64,000 nucleotides of DNA. Origin: Homalodisca vitripennis (lineage: Eukaryota > Arthropoda > Insecta > Hemiptera > Cicadellidae). The notes beneath the pieces were generated by a model that searched no databases, was not told where the DNA came from, and was given only the letters and a program-made list of their open reading frames with translations. Below, in pieces: positions 46,365-60,674 of this stretch. The stretch is from contig NW_025778062.1 in NCBI RefSeq assembly GCF_021130785.1, positions 1 through 64,000 of the forward strand, in the 5' to 3' direction. Position 1 is the first letter of the stretch. Every line of letters begins with the position of its first letter. Position numbers and translations under genes: made by a program.

Positions 46365-46702
46365 CTGGAAACATTAAAAGAAGAATATTACGTAAAGTTG
46401 AAAATTTTAAACACTTATCCTGTTGGTAAGCTCTAGTAGAGCAAATGCAGTGGCTACTACATTCGGTTATGTAATGGTTGGAAATGGAAAAGAACTTTAA
46501 ATGTAAAGTTGTTCAGTTTTGTGCAACCCTTAATTTTATATGGCACAAACTTCCTTTTACCATTTAAATGCTTGTGTTGTGGGCATTTTTTACATTTAAA
46601 AAAAGCAAATTTTACAGTGGTAATACATTATTTTAAGTACAGATATGCATGGTATTACTTAAAAGATCAAACAACAACAAAATCTAAAAAACACACCATT
46701 TT

Positions 46703-46872
46703 CTATACACTTTAGACCGCCATTTTGATACAAATAGACACAATCATATTTGTTCTTGACCAAATTAATACACAACTATTGATTCCTTAACATAGCTAGG
46801 TTGGGAAGGACCTATACACTTTAGACCGCCATTTTGATGCAAATAGACACAATCAAATTTGTTTTTGACCAA
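46703..46872. repeat. 109-bp direct repeat (1.5 copies) plus a distant third piece
   Basis: CTATACACTTTAGACCGCC starts at 46703 and again at 46812, giving a period of 109 bp. The copy-1 segment with ACTATTGATTCCTTAACATA (46769-46808 region) recurs at 47630-47679. A dispersed or tandem non-coding repeat of unknown type in the 1.7-kb host intron. Confidence 0.75.
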
Positions 46873-47420
46873 AATGTTCAGGATGCAAAAACCATTAAAA
46901 TGGAGTACCTCATGATGTGTGTTTGAGATTCAAACATGGGACCCTCTGTTTTGGGACATCCTGCATTTTTACAGAGTTGAAATTATTTTCAAAAAGTTCT
47001 TTAGGGTTGAGTTATTGAGGAATCCATTAAAAAAATCTCTGCAGCCATTTGACCGTTATGGCTCTGAAAGCCTTGTATACTACGTAAATTTTCATTCAGT
47101 TGTTTTGCATTTTGGCATATTTTATTGGTTCTAATTGAACTAATTATTGTTGTAATATTAGCTCTATGAACTAGTGATTTCATTCGTTTTTACTAGCACT
47201 ATTTTCTATGAAAACAATAGACCATAACTTGAGGTGTTTATAATTTGATCGTCAATGATGATGATAGAAAATAGTTTATTAAATGGACTATAAAGTATAA
47301 TCTCCACAAATATATTCTGAAGCTTAATTACTACTACTGACTAGAAATTCGCACATGAATTCTACACACTGATTAAAAATCTCAAATGGATAATGAAAGT
47401 AATTGTTATGTACACACCGA

Positions 47421-47444
47421 TTTTTTTTTTTTTTTTTTTTTTTT
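47421..47444 (-). repeat. poly(T) run with nearby palindrome
   Basis: 24 T in a row, possibly the poly(A) of a minus-strand retrocopy, although no coding sequence was found behind it. About 30 bp on is the perfect 16-bp palindrome GATTTCTTAAGAAATC. Confidence 0.6.
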
Positions 47445-48050
47445 CAAGCAAATACATTTATATCTGGTACTGTGATTTCTTAAGAAATCATCTTGTATAT
47501 TTAGTATATACAAACAATTGTACTACTTGATATATCTGAAAGACCATTTTTATTACAGTACCAAAATATTTACAAACATAAAATTTCAAATTGTAAAAAT
47601 GCAAATTTAATAATAAAATTTGACCACTCTAAAATTAATACGCAACTATTGATTCCTTAACATAGCTACATTGGGAGGGGTTAATTCAATAAAAATGTTG
47701 AGTTCAGCCCCATTTCACCTTCCGTTTAGTGCAGCATCTGAAATCTGGAAATTTGAATCCTTGGTTCTTTCACCGTGATTTGGTAACGTGTATGAAACAT
47801 CGTAGTGCAGTCAGTTATGCACCTGATGAGACAATGAGAACATCTCTTCATCTAGATTACATTTTTGAAGTTTAGGTGTCTCTGATGCAAAGAGTTCTTT
47901 TTGAGCTTCTTCGTCGTCGATTTTTTTATATCTCTTCACACGGACATTGACTCCAGATTCCAGGAGTCATTTCCAGGAAGGTGAAATGGAGCTAAACTCA
48001 ACATTCAAATTGATTGCTGCCATATTGGTTTAATAAAAGGCAGTGTATAC

Positions 48051-48177
48051 CTTTATAGTGAATGAGAAAGCTTTCAGCCTGTTCAACAGGTCCAGTGTAG
48101 CATTGGCCTGGGCTTGAGCATCAACCAGGTCTTCTCCTTCGGCGAGAATCTTGTCTCTGAATTTCAGTTGACATCTC
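48051..48177 (-). CDS. host gene exon, dsRBD-like
   Basis: The acceptor is TTTTAG (AG 48179-48178) and the donor is GTATAC. It completes the split Lys codon of the 56987 exon (AA+G). CQLKFRDKILAEGEDLVDA followed by A-x-A-N-A-T-L-D-L-L has the spacing of the last strands and helix of a double-stranded RNA-binding domain (C.v.f..k..aeG...-A...A...L..L). The usual basic KKxAK start of the helix is replaced by an acidic/neutral one, so RNA binding is uncertain. Confidence 0.9.
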
Positions 48178-48284
48178 CTAAAACAGAATTACATAACATT
48201 AACAAGACCTACTCTTAAAAAATCAATCAGCCAAAACAGTCCTGGGCCAAAGAGTATGATAAAACATTTAAAAAAGTTAAACAA

Positions 48285-48335
48285 TGTCTTATTTTACCAT
48301 GTGAAGACGAGGCTTAGAAGCTCTCTCTGACACAA
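48285..48335 (-). repeat. SINE 3'-end fragment
   Basis: AATGTCTTATTTTACCA followed by an A/G stretch and AGAAGCTCTCTCTGAC matches the 3' end of the 5S-derived SINE at 38826. The 5S-like head is absent. Confidence 0.55.
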
Positions 48336-48339
48336 TCAG

Positions 48340-49880
48340 GCAGTTCATGAGGTCGCTATAGAACAAGGTTAAGGGCCTAGGTATTGGAAAATCAAATGAT
48401 TATAACCTTGTTTCCTTTGGTATCAATGTAATCAATGACTATTTTGTAAATTTACCAATAGATGAATATCCAGCTTGTGATTATGTCGCCGAGCTATGAA
48501 AACAAATCTCAAATGTACTGATCAAGTTAAAATTAAAACCAGAAAAATCTTTATTCAGTTGTTACACATGGTGTACATGAATGACATCACATTATTGAGA
48601 AAGTAAACGGTTAAGTTTACTAAATATATTCATTAGTATCTAAATAAATCCAATACAAAATAATTTATGAAGAGACTTTGCTGGCATCCACGGTTTGAAG
48701 CGGTTTGCCTTGTACCAGCCATTCAATGTTAAGATGATGGTAATTTAATCTCAGATGTCATGAGCATGTTACACAATATTTTCAGCAATTATCACTCATG
48801 AAACTTCACTACGTAAATTCCATGAGAAATTCGATGACGATTTATCGCTATCACCTACTTTAAGCTCCTTAGTTTTGATGTGTCGACATAACATTGTGTA
48901 CACCTAATAACATTCCTTTCTGTGATGTTTAGAAAATACATGTATCCAATTCGGATATACACAGATAACGAATGTAAGTTTTTTTGTTTAGATTAAGGTT
49001 GTGAAATATTAAAATATATTAAGAGCAAGGGCTGTTGTGAGAGGATTTAAATAGTAGGTTCGATTGGCAATACAATACACTCAAATGAACCAACAACACA
49101 TATTTTATTTATAGTAGCATCTCATTATATTGAATTAAATTTTAAATAACAATGTAAATCATCAACAGACATATTGAACACAAAACTTTAATGCCAATCA
49201 TGAATTATGTTTAATATTGAATTATTTATTACAATTTATGAGTAATTTCTTTTTTCTATAACATGTATTAGTAAATTTTGTAGTGTTTCAATAATTATTC
49301 GGTTTGTATAACATCTAAACATTTACATAAAATTACATGATTAAAACAAATGAGTCACTTTACCAAATTGAGAACATTTACATAAAGTATATGGAATAGG
49401 AAAATATAAATTTCAATATTAAACTATTAATTTAATTTCTACACATGATAATCCTTTCTTTTTATCACTTTAGGTACAGGTGCCTTGGAATTTTAAATGA
49501 GACATATTAAAATGATTAATAAATCCTGATATATAATATTACGTTCCTAAAATTAAATACACGATTTTTATAAGTTACATTTTGTTTGCACTTGACACTA
49601 TTTCGCCTAAAAGATTTTTTCCACACACAAACACTGGCACTGACACTTCCGAAACCGTCACTTCCCAAATCGACTCTCTGACTTCCTTCCTCTCCCTCGT
49701 TCCTGATTTTTTGATGTTGCCCCCACCAGCTCTCCTGATGACACCTATGCCAAATCTCTCCTTGGTGAGTACCAATTTTTGATATCAGCAAGGCTGTCTC
49801 TTACATCGTCGCATGATTTTTTAGAAATAAGCATTTCCGCTGCTTAAACAAGCATTTCTTGTTTGTTCATCATCGGTGTC
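48340..49880. other. AT-rich intron without recognised genes
   Basis: Left part of the 8.8-kb host intron. A less AT-rich patch at 49565-49790 is open on both strands but has no family signature. Confidence 0.45.
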
Positions 49881-49889
49881 TAGGCGGAT

Positions 49890-50178
49890 GTGCATATCCA
49901 CTTACACATCGGTGCCAAACTTGCCAACTACCTGCCTGATGAGCTGAAAACTCCAGGGCCAATCAAGAATATGAGACAGCGGCTTATCAACTGGCTCCTA
50001 GTTCGACCCCTTTACTCAATCGACGAGTACATTCGGTGGAGGGAAGACCCGACTTTTCAAGATCAAAACTAATTTTCGTAGATGGATTCATCAAGTTCCA
50101 ACTCTTGCAAACTTTTGACGACATTTCTGTACTCAAAGTTCATGAAATAAAGAGTTTTGTCTATTGTCTATTGTCTTA
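49890..50178 (+). mobile_element. LINE 3' end fragment (ORF2 tail + UTR)
   Basis: It encodes IGAKLANYLPDELKTPG, then RLINWLLVRPLYSIDEYIRW and a stop near 50072: the CR1/Jockey ORF2 tail. A short 3' UTR, the box AAATAAAGAG and a microsatellite of TTGTCTA units (50157-50177) end the element. Strongly 5'-truncated. Confidence 0.85.
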
Positions 50179-50239
50179 CATCCGAAGGATGTTTGTTTCG
50201 AATTGTAATACAAGACTTTCCTTTCCAGCAACTGTACAT

Positions 50240-51660
50240 TGATTCTATGAATTTTGTTATACTAATAATTACGTATGTCTTACACAAACAAATACCAACA
50301 TAGCGCTACAGTGAGGCAGACTGCATCCCAGTATTGCGGATCAGAGGTCTAGCGGTGGACGAACTTTCGGTACAAGACAATGATTTCGCCGGTACACAAG
50401 GTCGGTTCAGTACAATCAACAAATAAACCAAATACTTTCATCTAAACTCTACTTAACTAATTTATCTTTTTGGGGGAGAGGGAAGCCTAAGAATGCCACG
50501 TTACTTCAAAGGAATTTGCAAATTCAGGGAAATTAATATATTTAAAATTCCAAGTCATTTCTCTTTTTAAGTAATAGAAATTGTAGGTTATAAATGAGCT
50601 TCCAGAATATATTACATTTAAGTAAAAATGTATGGATGTATATTTATAGAAAATATATTTATTAACAACCACGCAAAAAACGACGTACGGATAAAATACA
50701 AATTAGCGATCATCTGTTTATTGTCGAGGAGCTAAAGTACGCACATAGAACCAGCAGACACGCTAGCGTTGACAAATATAGGCACAGAAAAACCAACTTC
50801 AATTATAATATTATTTATAAATCACGTTATTCTGTTGCTATATTTCTAAATAGTTTTATACACAAAGAATTACAAAAACACGTTTCACCAATCGGTGATT
50901 TGTGTACTGCCGATCGTTTTTGTCCACAAATATACAGTGCAGACTCTCGAAGATGTGCCAAAATAAATTTAAAAAATACTAATTATAAATAAAATTGTAT
51001 TTGTTGACTTACAGTAGTTTGTTACTTTGGTTAACTATCTACATTTTTTGAGACGGAAACTACAAAATTGTTTTAGCAAGACTTATTTTTGGATTCGGGA
51101 TTTAGCTTCTCCATATTAGTAATGTTGTGAAATCGTGTTCTTTCAAGCACAGTTAAGCACTTCTGTTGGTACCGGAATCGAGTGAAAAGAGCCACGGTTT
51201 CAAGTATCGGAAACGATCTATTTCTAGTAAATTTTTCAGGGACATTATAAAATTCACGCATATCTACGCATGTTTCTCGGAGTCCCAAATTCATGCATAA
51301 TGCACGCTTTGCCAAATGCGCATCGTTGGTGGTAGCCCTGGTTACAGTCCCGCGAAAGTATCGTGGCTCCGGGGATATATCCTACTAATAACGACCAATA
51401 CATGAAGAATGCATCAGTATCGTTTGATTATAGTCAAGGACTACGAAACAACACGACATAAAGATCCTCATGCACGTTGAACTATTTGGTTTGAACAGTT
51501 CGAATCGTCCGAACGATCGTCACGCGTGCGTAAAAGTCGTTTCGTTAAATAAGTTGACCGGAGAACTGACGGGATTTTCAGCCGCTCTGACACGAAAAGT
51601 GATGATCGTGGTTGATTCGATCTGCTGACCGTCTGCCGTTTGTAGACTGGCAACAACATT
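50240..51660. other. intron stretch without recognised genes
   Basis: Mixed composition with CpG-containing patches around 51300-51660. Open frames here (for example 51073-51315 and 51468-51707, minus) carry no recognisable motif. Confidence 0.45.
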
Positions 51661-51663
51661 AAG

Positions 51664-52014
51664 TTGCGTTTACACTGGCAAGTAAAGTTGCGAGAGAATT
51701 TGCACAACTACTCATAATGTGTACAAGATAAGCAATTTAAGCAATTTTACTCACGAGAACTGTCGCAAGTACTTGCTACAGTTGTATCGCTGGTTATTCC
51801 AGGAGTCAAGACGAAGTCTGTTCACACACACCAGTGATATCACGGCAATGTTTATAATTGAAATTTTAATAGCCAACACTGTTCTCTGGTTCTTGTAACT
51901 AACTGTCCGACACTGGTTGCGGCAGTGCTCGCGAGAGCTCTTGCGTCCGTTTAGACTAGTGATTTTTACAGTCGAACACAAAATTTGCGTCATTCTTTGC
52001 CGGTGTAAACGCAG
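51664..52014. mobile_element. MITE-like inverted-repeat element
   Basis: TTGCGTTTACACTGGCAA (51664-51681) is matched, inverted, by 51997-52014 (CTGCGTTTACACCGGCAA), 16 of 18. About 350 bp with no coding capacity. The target duplication and superfamily were not resolved. Confidence 0.55.
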
Positions 52015-53769
52015 TTCAGTCGAGATTTGGATGTGACCGTGATTATCAAAACATAACATCACTTTCTTTGTTTTAACCTATGTTATTTGATGACAATCGG
52101 AATGTGTGTGAGGAGCAACTGTTCATAGACCAACCGAGGTCTCGGCCGCGATACAAGTGGTTAGCAGTGGGCGGTGAGCGCTGGATCGAGCGGGGACTTT
52201 AAGTTTAACGTTTGTGTTGTACATATGGGAAGCACTCGACACTAGCCATGGCAGACATGAGCGGTAGAACCACACTATGGGGCTTCGCCTCCAAAACTAG
52301 AAAAATGTTTCTCCTGCCGCTCACTCACCCCTCAGCTCATTCTGTCATTGGTGTGCAACAGGATGCAAACGCTCCCTTCACGACGTCACTTGTTGTAACT
52401 AACCCACTACTTTCTTCTCCAAAAGGTATCTTATCAAGGTTTGTAAAAATCCAACTAACATTCTGGTGTACTCAAAAACACTGGGCTGCACCTCTTATCA
52501 AATCGTCAAACATTATATTATTCAACGAACCGAACTCTTAACTCTGTTTATAACACTGTACATTTTAGGCCTGTGCTATCTATCTAACACACGTATTTTC
52601 AAAACACTATTTTCACTCAAGAATAAGAGTTGGCAACTTCGTCCGAAGACCCCACTTTGGCGATTCAAAAATACTTGGAAAACAATAATTGCTTGCCGTG
52701 GCAAAGGAGTAGAACTAACCAAGATAAACTCCACTACACTAGTGGAAGTAACTTTAGATCAACCGGTATCAGATGGAGCTCACAAACATGTCAATCTTCA
52801 TTCACAATTTCACCAACCACGTCACGTAAAATACGATTTTTTGAAATTAATCAGTTCTTGATTCAAGAAGCTGTCAAATTATGTCTTGATTTTATAAGTT
52901 CTTGGTGACGGAAAAATTATTTTTGAAATTTTCCCGGTTCTCAGAAAAATTCCCGGCTTATTCCCGGTTGGGTGGCCACCCTGTTAGTGAATGACATACA
53001 AGAAGGGGAGTCACATTACTATGAATTCCAGTTCATCAATCAACAATTTTTAATAGGTCCTATACGTTTCAGGCTTGTTGCCTTTGGAACGCCCAATCCG
53101 ACGATATTAGATGTATTTAGGACCGTGAACGCTTCAGGGCGGGGGTTAGTGGCTTGCTGTCAGTGTGTTAAAGTGATTGAATGTGTCTTCTTGTTCTTCA
53201 TTTTGAATTTTTCTTGTTTGTATTACAAAATATATATATATACAGTAGAGTCCCCGGTAATCCGAGGTGAATGGGACCGAATGTACCCCTCGAATTGTGA
53301 AAACTCGAATTAATAACGGAACACTTGAGAAAAATTGGGATATAATTAGAACTGAAGGCCAAACAAAAGAATATGCTTTTATTACAAATACCAGCATTAA
53401 AAAATTACTTACAGAGGCTAAAGATGCAATGGTTTACGTTAAAAAAACTGTCTAGAGTTTTTTGTTTCACCACACTGCAGCGTTTGCTGCAGCCATGTCG
53501 CTCCACCACCGCCGAAGCAATAACGTGTCGCCGCAGTCCGCCCTGCTTGCTGCTCTACGTACGCAGGCCGCATCCAGTGCCGCGTAGCCGTCGCTGTGAG
53601 TCATTGCCGGGTCTGTCCCCTGCACACTTTCCTCTTCCTCACTTCCCGTCAGCTGTCATGTCTGTGACCATCCTCAACTATGGTGTCGTCGGTTTGTCTC
53701 TAACTGTTCGTCCCTACTCATCCACTCCCATATCGTTTGATTTGTCCATTGCAACCAGGAAGACTGTTT

Positions 53770-55680
<1,911 letters not shown>

Positions 55681-56399
55681 CTTTATCATTCCGTTTAAAG
55701 AGCTTCTAGTTTGTTTTTTATCGGTACAAACTTCTTTACTTTTTGAACTCGTAGTTCACTGTACAATGAACACATAAACACATCAGAAAATACTTTTTTT
55801 TACTAAAACTAATATTTTAGACAACGATACTGTACGTTGAAATAACAGACCGGGTAAGCGCACTGCGATCGTAATCTAGAACAACCGTACCGCAGCGTCG
55901 TGACGGATGAAGCAACGAACTGGATTTATTTTTAGAAAAATACTGGGCGCGATGTTCAGTGCCTTGACAATAGGTGGGGGTGGGCGTGCAATGAAGTGGC
56001 ACTTATGATGAGTCCGAGGCTGCCGGCTTCTTCCAAGTAGCCTAGCAATCCAGTTTACAGACATGCACTCGAGTGTGTTGTAACAAATATGTACATATCA
56101 CATTTTATTTTTTTACATTTGTTGGCTTCCGGATTAACGGACCTCGGACTAGCGAGACTCGAACTATCGGGACTCTACTTTATATATATATATTATATAT
56201 ATATATAATATATATATATTTATAAACTTTTTCTTTTGTATTTTAAGTTTTGAATTTATTTCAAATGTATAGATTTTTACTTTAAGTTCATTTAATTTTG
56301 TACAGGTTAAACAATTTTGTTGTTTTATATTTAAAGTATAAGTTAATAATTTAACACAATTTTATCATACTATTGTAATTATTTTTACAATTTACTGTA

Positions 56400-56478
56400 T
56401 ACAATATGAGGTTGAGTGGTAGAGAGAGCTTAATAGCCCTAACTCTGCCTCTTTAATAAAGGCATTTTTCATTTCATA
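56400..56478 (+). repeat. SINE 3'-end fragment
   Basis: AGAGAGAGCTTAATAGCCCT, then AACTCTGCCTC and an AATAAAGGCATTTTTCATTT tail. This matches the 3' end of the 5S-derived SINE at 38826 (as read on its own strand). The head is not recognisable. Confidence 0.6.
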
Positions 56479-56986
56479 ATTGTGTGACTACGCAATAATT
56501 GGGCATCAGTTTAACCTAACTTTTAGTACTTTCTTCTCTCTCACTTTCTCTAAGGAAGCCAGTAGTACTTGTACATCAGTACACTCATACTGAAACTTAT
56601 ATTATAAGTACTTTTCAAGGCTTTTATTTAGGTGCCTTATTGGTTCCACATCAAGCATCTCAACTTCTATATTAGATAACATTATTAACTGTTTTTAATT
56701 TTAAACAATCAGTGTAGATAGCTTGATATAAAAATGTAAATAACGTGTCAGGTTACAAAACCTCAACTGAATACAACTTTAAAATAAAATCTAAAACTAC
56801 TTAGTACTATAAATACATTCCTTAAAGGTTCGTCTTAAGAGGAAACCATCGAAATGAGAAAAGCTAAATCTGCACTTCCCAAAAATTCAGGTAGTTATAA
56901 TATGTTTAATGTATTGTTTCTTATAATTCTACCTAAGTTTGAATGTATAAACAGTAAACACTAAACACATTTAATATGTTACTAAC

Positions 56987-57203
56987 TTTCTCCAATGGTT
57001 AGAATCTTCATTGACCACCTCCAGTTGTCCAAATTTGTATCTTTTGAAAGAATCAATTAAAGCCATAAATGAATTATCTTCAATTTGACTGCTTGTACTT
57101 GCATCGTAAAACAAAGTAAAGCCTGGCAACAGCTTCATCAAGTCAATGTCATCTATCACTTCGGCTTCAATGTTTCCATTCTTCCTCTGTGACTTTGTGT
57201 TAT
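56987..57203 (-). CDS. host gene, most 5' exon found; first copy of module
   Basis: The acceptor is TTTGCAG (AG 57205-57204) and the donor is GTTAGT. Incoming phase 1, so an upstream exon exists beyond 57.2 kb. The frame is open over 217 bp: a K/N-rich start, EAEVIDDIDLMKLLPGFTLF, then FMALIDSFKRYKFGQLEVV and NEDSNHWRK. LPG..LF...DSF...K.G.L...ED matches the exon at 29006, indicating an internal duplication. The alternative GTAACA donor three bases on would force a stop in the next exon and was rejected. Confidence 0.88.
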
Positions 57204-57665
57204 CTGCAAAACATTACAATAATGAGACACTATTCTATTAACGACATGACAGGGCGTTCTTAAATCGTTTTGTTATCTGTCTGCCTATTCGTCTTTGTCA
57301 GTCAATCTTTAAACACAATACACCAAATAAAAGATCATTTATTGAGGAAGTTTCTAAAGTAGTTTACCACCATCCACACTTGCTTCAAAAACGCACTTAT
57401 ATTTAGAAGTAAATTTGTAAAACCTAACATTTGTATACTTTCTGTCACTTTAAAGTTAACCACAATTACATGTATTCAATGATAACAAAAACAGTTTATT
57501 CTGATCAAAATTGATCCCGCTTTAAGAAATTACAAATTTTGAGTATTTTATTGAAATTAATATTGAAAAACTATTTTAATTAGTCACCAATTTTGTAATA
57601 AAACCTTTAAAATCCGTTATTTAAAGAGGAGTTTGAATACTACATTTTAAAATATCTGAAAAGAC

Positions 57666-57880
57666 GATGGCCAAGTGGTCTAAGACGTTGTACTTTGGGT
57701 CTGAATTTGAGATAGCGCAGATTCAATCCTGTCTGTGACTGGACTTTTTATCAGTACCATCGACCTTGCACTGTATTGACTCTTCCCCCTATTCTGTTTG
57801 ATAAGATCCTCGCACAGGCCAGTGGCCCATGAGGATGGATAGAATAAGGCTTAAAAGAGTATAGCTCTCTTCTTTTACTT
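57666..57880 (+). repeat. tRNA-derived SINE, copy 2
   Basis: A box TGGCCAAGTGG (57668-57678), B box AGATTCAATCC (57719-57729), the body with CACAGGCCAGTGGCCCATGA (57813-57832) and the end GATAGAATAAGG...AGAGTATAGCTCTCT. Same family as 30231-30415 (opposite strand there). The head resembles tRNA-Leu/Ser-type D arms. Confidence 0.85.
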
Positions 57881-58887
57881 AAAACAACAACAATCAGATT
57901 AAAATTCATTTACAAGTTATAAAAGTTGATTAAATTAGAAATATACTAATTTTAGTATTAAGAAGTAAAAAGTAAATTGTGTAACTTAGTGTAAAAAATA
58001 TTTTTTATAATAAAAGTATAAAAAAAACAAGTATGGAATTAACATTTTAAAACGTAATCAATTAATTAAGTTGAATAAAGTATATAATTTTACTTATATT
58101 GACTTTTATAAATAAAATAGCAGGGAAACATGCATGTACCTTACAAACAATAAAAAGATATAGTACATAAAAGCTGAAAAGAATTAACCAATATTGAATA
58201 TTTACTATTTTATAGTTTTATTCCAGTTCATTTAATGTTTTCATTGTGTGATACTTGAAGAAACATTGACCCGAGTGTAGTGTTGGTTCCTTGCTGCATG
58301 TCCTGAAGTAACATTTTCTTCATTTCCTCCCACCTGGTACTGATCGACTACATACAGAACAGTCTTTCTTCTGTTCACTTTCATAAGGAAGATGAAGTTT
58401 TCCACTAAGCCTTTCACATTCATCAAAACTAACAGGTCTTTCTCTTTTTTTAGGAGTTCTCGTTCTCCTATGAGATTTTTTTATCGTCTTTTCTTAACTG
58501 AAAGTTTGCTCTCATCCCAGGAGGTCCTGTTGCTGTTGTATAATATAAAGGCGTTCACAAAACCCACTTCCAACAAGAAAAAAAAAAAAAGTTACACCAC
58601 CACTTAATTGTTTTCCTTGTGAACGCATATAAAGCGATAAAATGATCTGCAAGATCAACACCTCCCATCGATTCGTTATACCTGCAAACAACGTCAGGTT
58701 TTTGAACTACCTTTTCAACTTGAACCTTTTTAACTGTTCGTCTCAGTTCTTCTGTAGATGAATCATAGGGACTACTTATCATAAGAACTTCCCTTTCGTC
58801 TTTCCACTGTAAGCAATGGTAGTCCCTTTTATAATTTTCTTTACTTCCACGGGCAAACCCTTTCCGTTCCTAACAATCATTCTTATT

Positions 58888-59594
58888 TATTTTATTTACA
58901 TGCAACAATACAGGTTACACACCCAATTACATTGTGCATGTTTAAATCAAGGTGACATGCAATAATATCCACACAATCAAATATAATCCAGTCCAGTGTT
59001 CCACCAAAATAGTTCCCATTAAATAGATAATTAAGCCTAAAGATAAATAACAGATACATATATATAGATATAACAACATAACTATAATAAAATTATAAAC
59101 AAAATAACAACAATAATAAATAATCATAAATATTAACAAAGTCAAGATAAGCCATAACAAAAAGAACGTGTGTGTGTGTGTGTAATTAAAAGTATAAACA
59201 TCTTAATAAAAATATTGTAGTGTAGTATATTTGTTAAATGTGTATATGTAAGGTATTAGATAGTCTAGCTCAGTTTATATCCCTCTGACAAAGTCTTTTG
59301 TATTGATTACTATTATGTAAAAATATATTAACCTCCCCAGGCAAAGAATTATGTAATCTCATCATTGTATTCAAAGGTGATGAAAAATGTGCCATTGTAC
59401 GAGAAAAATTAATGTGAAACAAATTTTGGGATCTATTATAAAATGATGGAGTGTAAAAATTAATTTTTGACAAGCAAAATGAATCCATTACTTCACCTCT
59501 CAGCAATTTAAAAAGAAAAAGTAAATTCGCTAATTTTCTACGTTTTTGAAGACTTTCCATTTCAAAAATGCTTAAAAGTTGATTATATGAAATA
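58888..59594 (-). mobile_element. LINE 3' fragment inserted in the piggyBac relic
   Basis: 707 bp flanked by the 7-bp duplication TCTTATT (58881-58887 and 59595-59601). It encodes an ORF2 tail (INFSRTMAHFSSPLN, stop near 59270) and a 3' UTR ending in an A/T-rich tail at 58888. Removing it and one duplicate restores a continuous piggyBac frame across the junction. It is the unoccupied counterpart of the LINE split by Gypsy A at 16163/26654. Confidence 0.88.
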
Positions 59595-60422
59595 TCTTAT
59601 TAGATGCACCTTTTCTTTAATTAGCTCTGTAGCAAGTTCAACACTTGAATAATATCTGTTACAAAAACACATGAAATTCTTCAATGCTTCTGTGTGTGAC
59701 AATATTAGTATGACTCTTGTCATTATCAGCAAATCAAGCTTATTGATAAGAAAGTTTGTTGTAGCTGCCCTCCATAAGGTTGAAGAGCACAAGTTAACCA
59801 TTTGCAGAATCAGTGAAAACCAAAACTTTTATTCCTCACTTTTGGAGCTTCTCCCTCAATATATTTTAAAAGGACAGTAACACTCTCTAAACTTGTTTTC
59901 CGAACATAAGACCATATTTTTCACCTTTCTAAAAAAATCTAAACATCTTGCTTTGCTGAAAACATTGTTTTTTAAAGGTTGAGAATCTAGCCAATGGTTT
60001 GAGAAATAATCTCCCAGTTCTGGTGTTGGGTGTAACCCCATGTTTAAGATTACTCCTCGGAATGTTTCAAACTCTTGAAGTGTTTATATCTTTCCAGGAC
60101 TGCCTGGAATTTCTTTGCATTTCTTTGCAAAACAAAACAAACCTAAATTTGTTTGTTTTGTAATTGGCATATCTGTTCAATTCAGAGACATTTTTTTCTA
60201 AATCTCATTAAAAAAATAATCAATTTCATCTTCTCTGTCAAAACCTTCTGATGGATGAAATCCACTTTTGTTTTTAAAAGAAAATTCCTCAAAACTTATG
60301 TAATCGTCTTTCCACTTGTGCCACTTATTGCTTGTAGTGGGATGATCTGATTGAATGGTTGTGGTGGGTTTTCTTCGGTCACTAGTGTTGGAATCTTCCA
60401 GGCCTATGTTAAGTTCAGGTAT

Positions 60423-60674
60423 CATCTAAGCTAACATCACTTTTGTGATCACTATCCAAGATGTTGTCAACACTCAACTCTTGTCCTTTTTATTTAAATT
60501 ATCAAAAATCACCATCATTATCATCAAATTCTAGTGTTTTAATAATTTCATCTAAGCTAACATCACTTTTGTGGTCACTATCCAAGATGTTGTCAACATT
60601 CAACTCTTGTCCTTTTTATTTAAATGATCAAAAATCACCATCATTACCATCAAATTCTAGTGTTTTAGTAATTT
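60423..60674 (-). repeat. 126-bp tandem duplication in piggyBac N terminus
   Basis: CATCTAAGCTAACATCACTT starts at 60423 and 60549. The period of 126 bp is 42 codons, so the repeat is in frame. It duplicates an acidic stretch (DNILDSDHKSDVSLDEI). The copies differ at only a few bases. Confidence 0.85.

Noticed and set aside
52212..53313. Several overlapping 90-130-codon open frames as a host gene
   Set aside because: The frames conflict, no family motif was seen and no consistent splice sites were found. The region may contain an unrecognised repeat.
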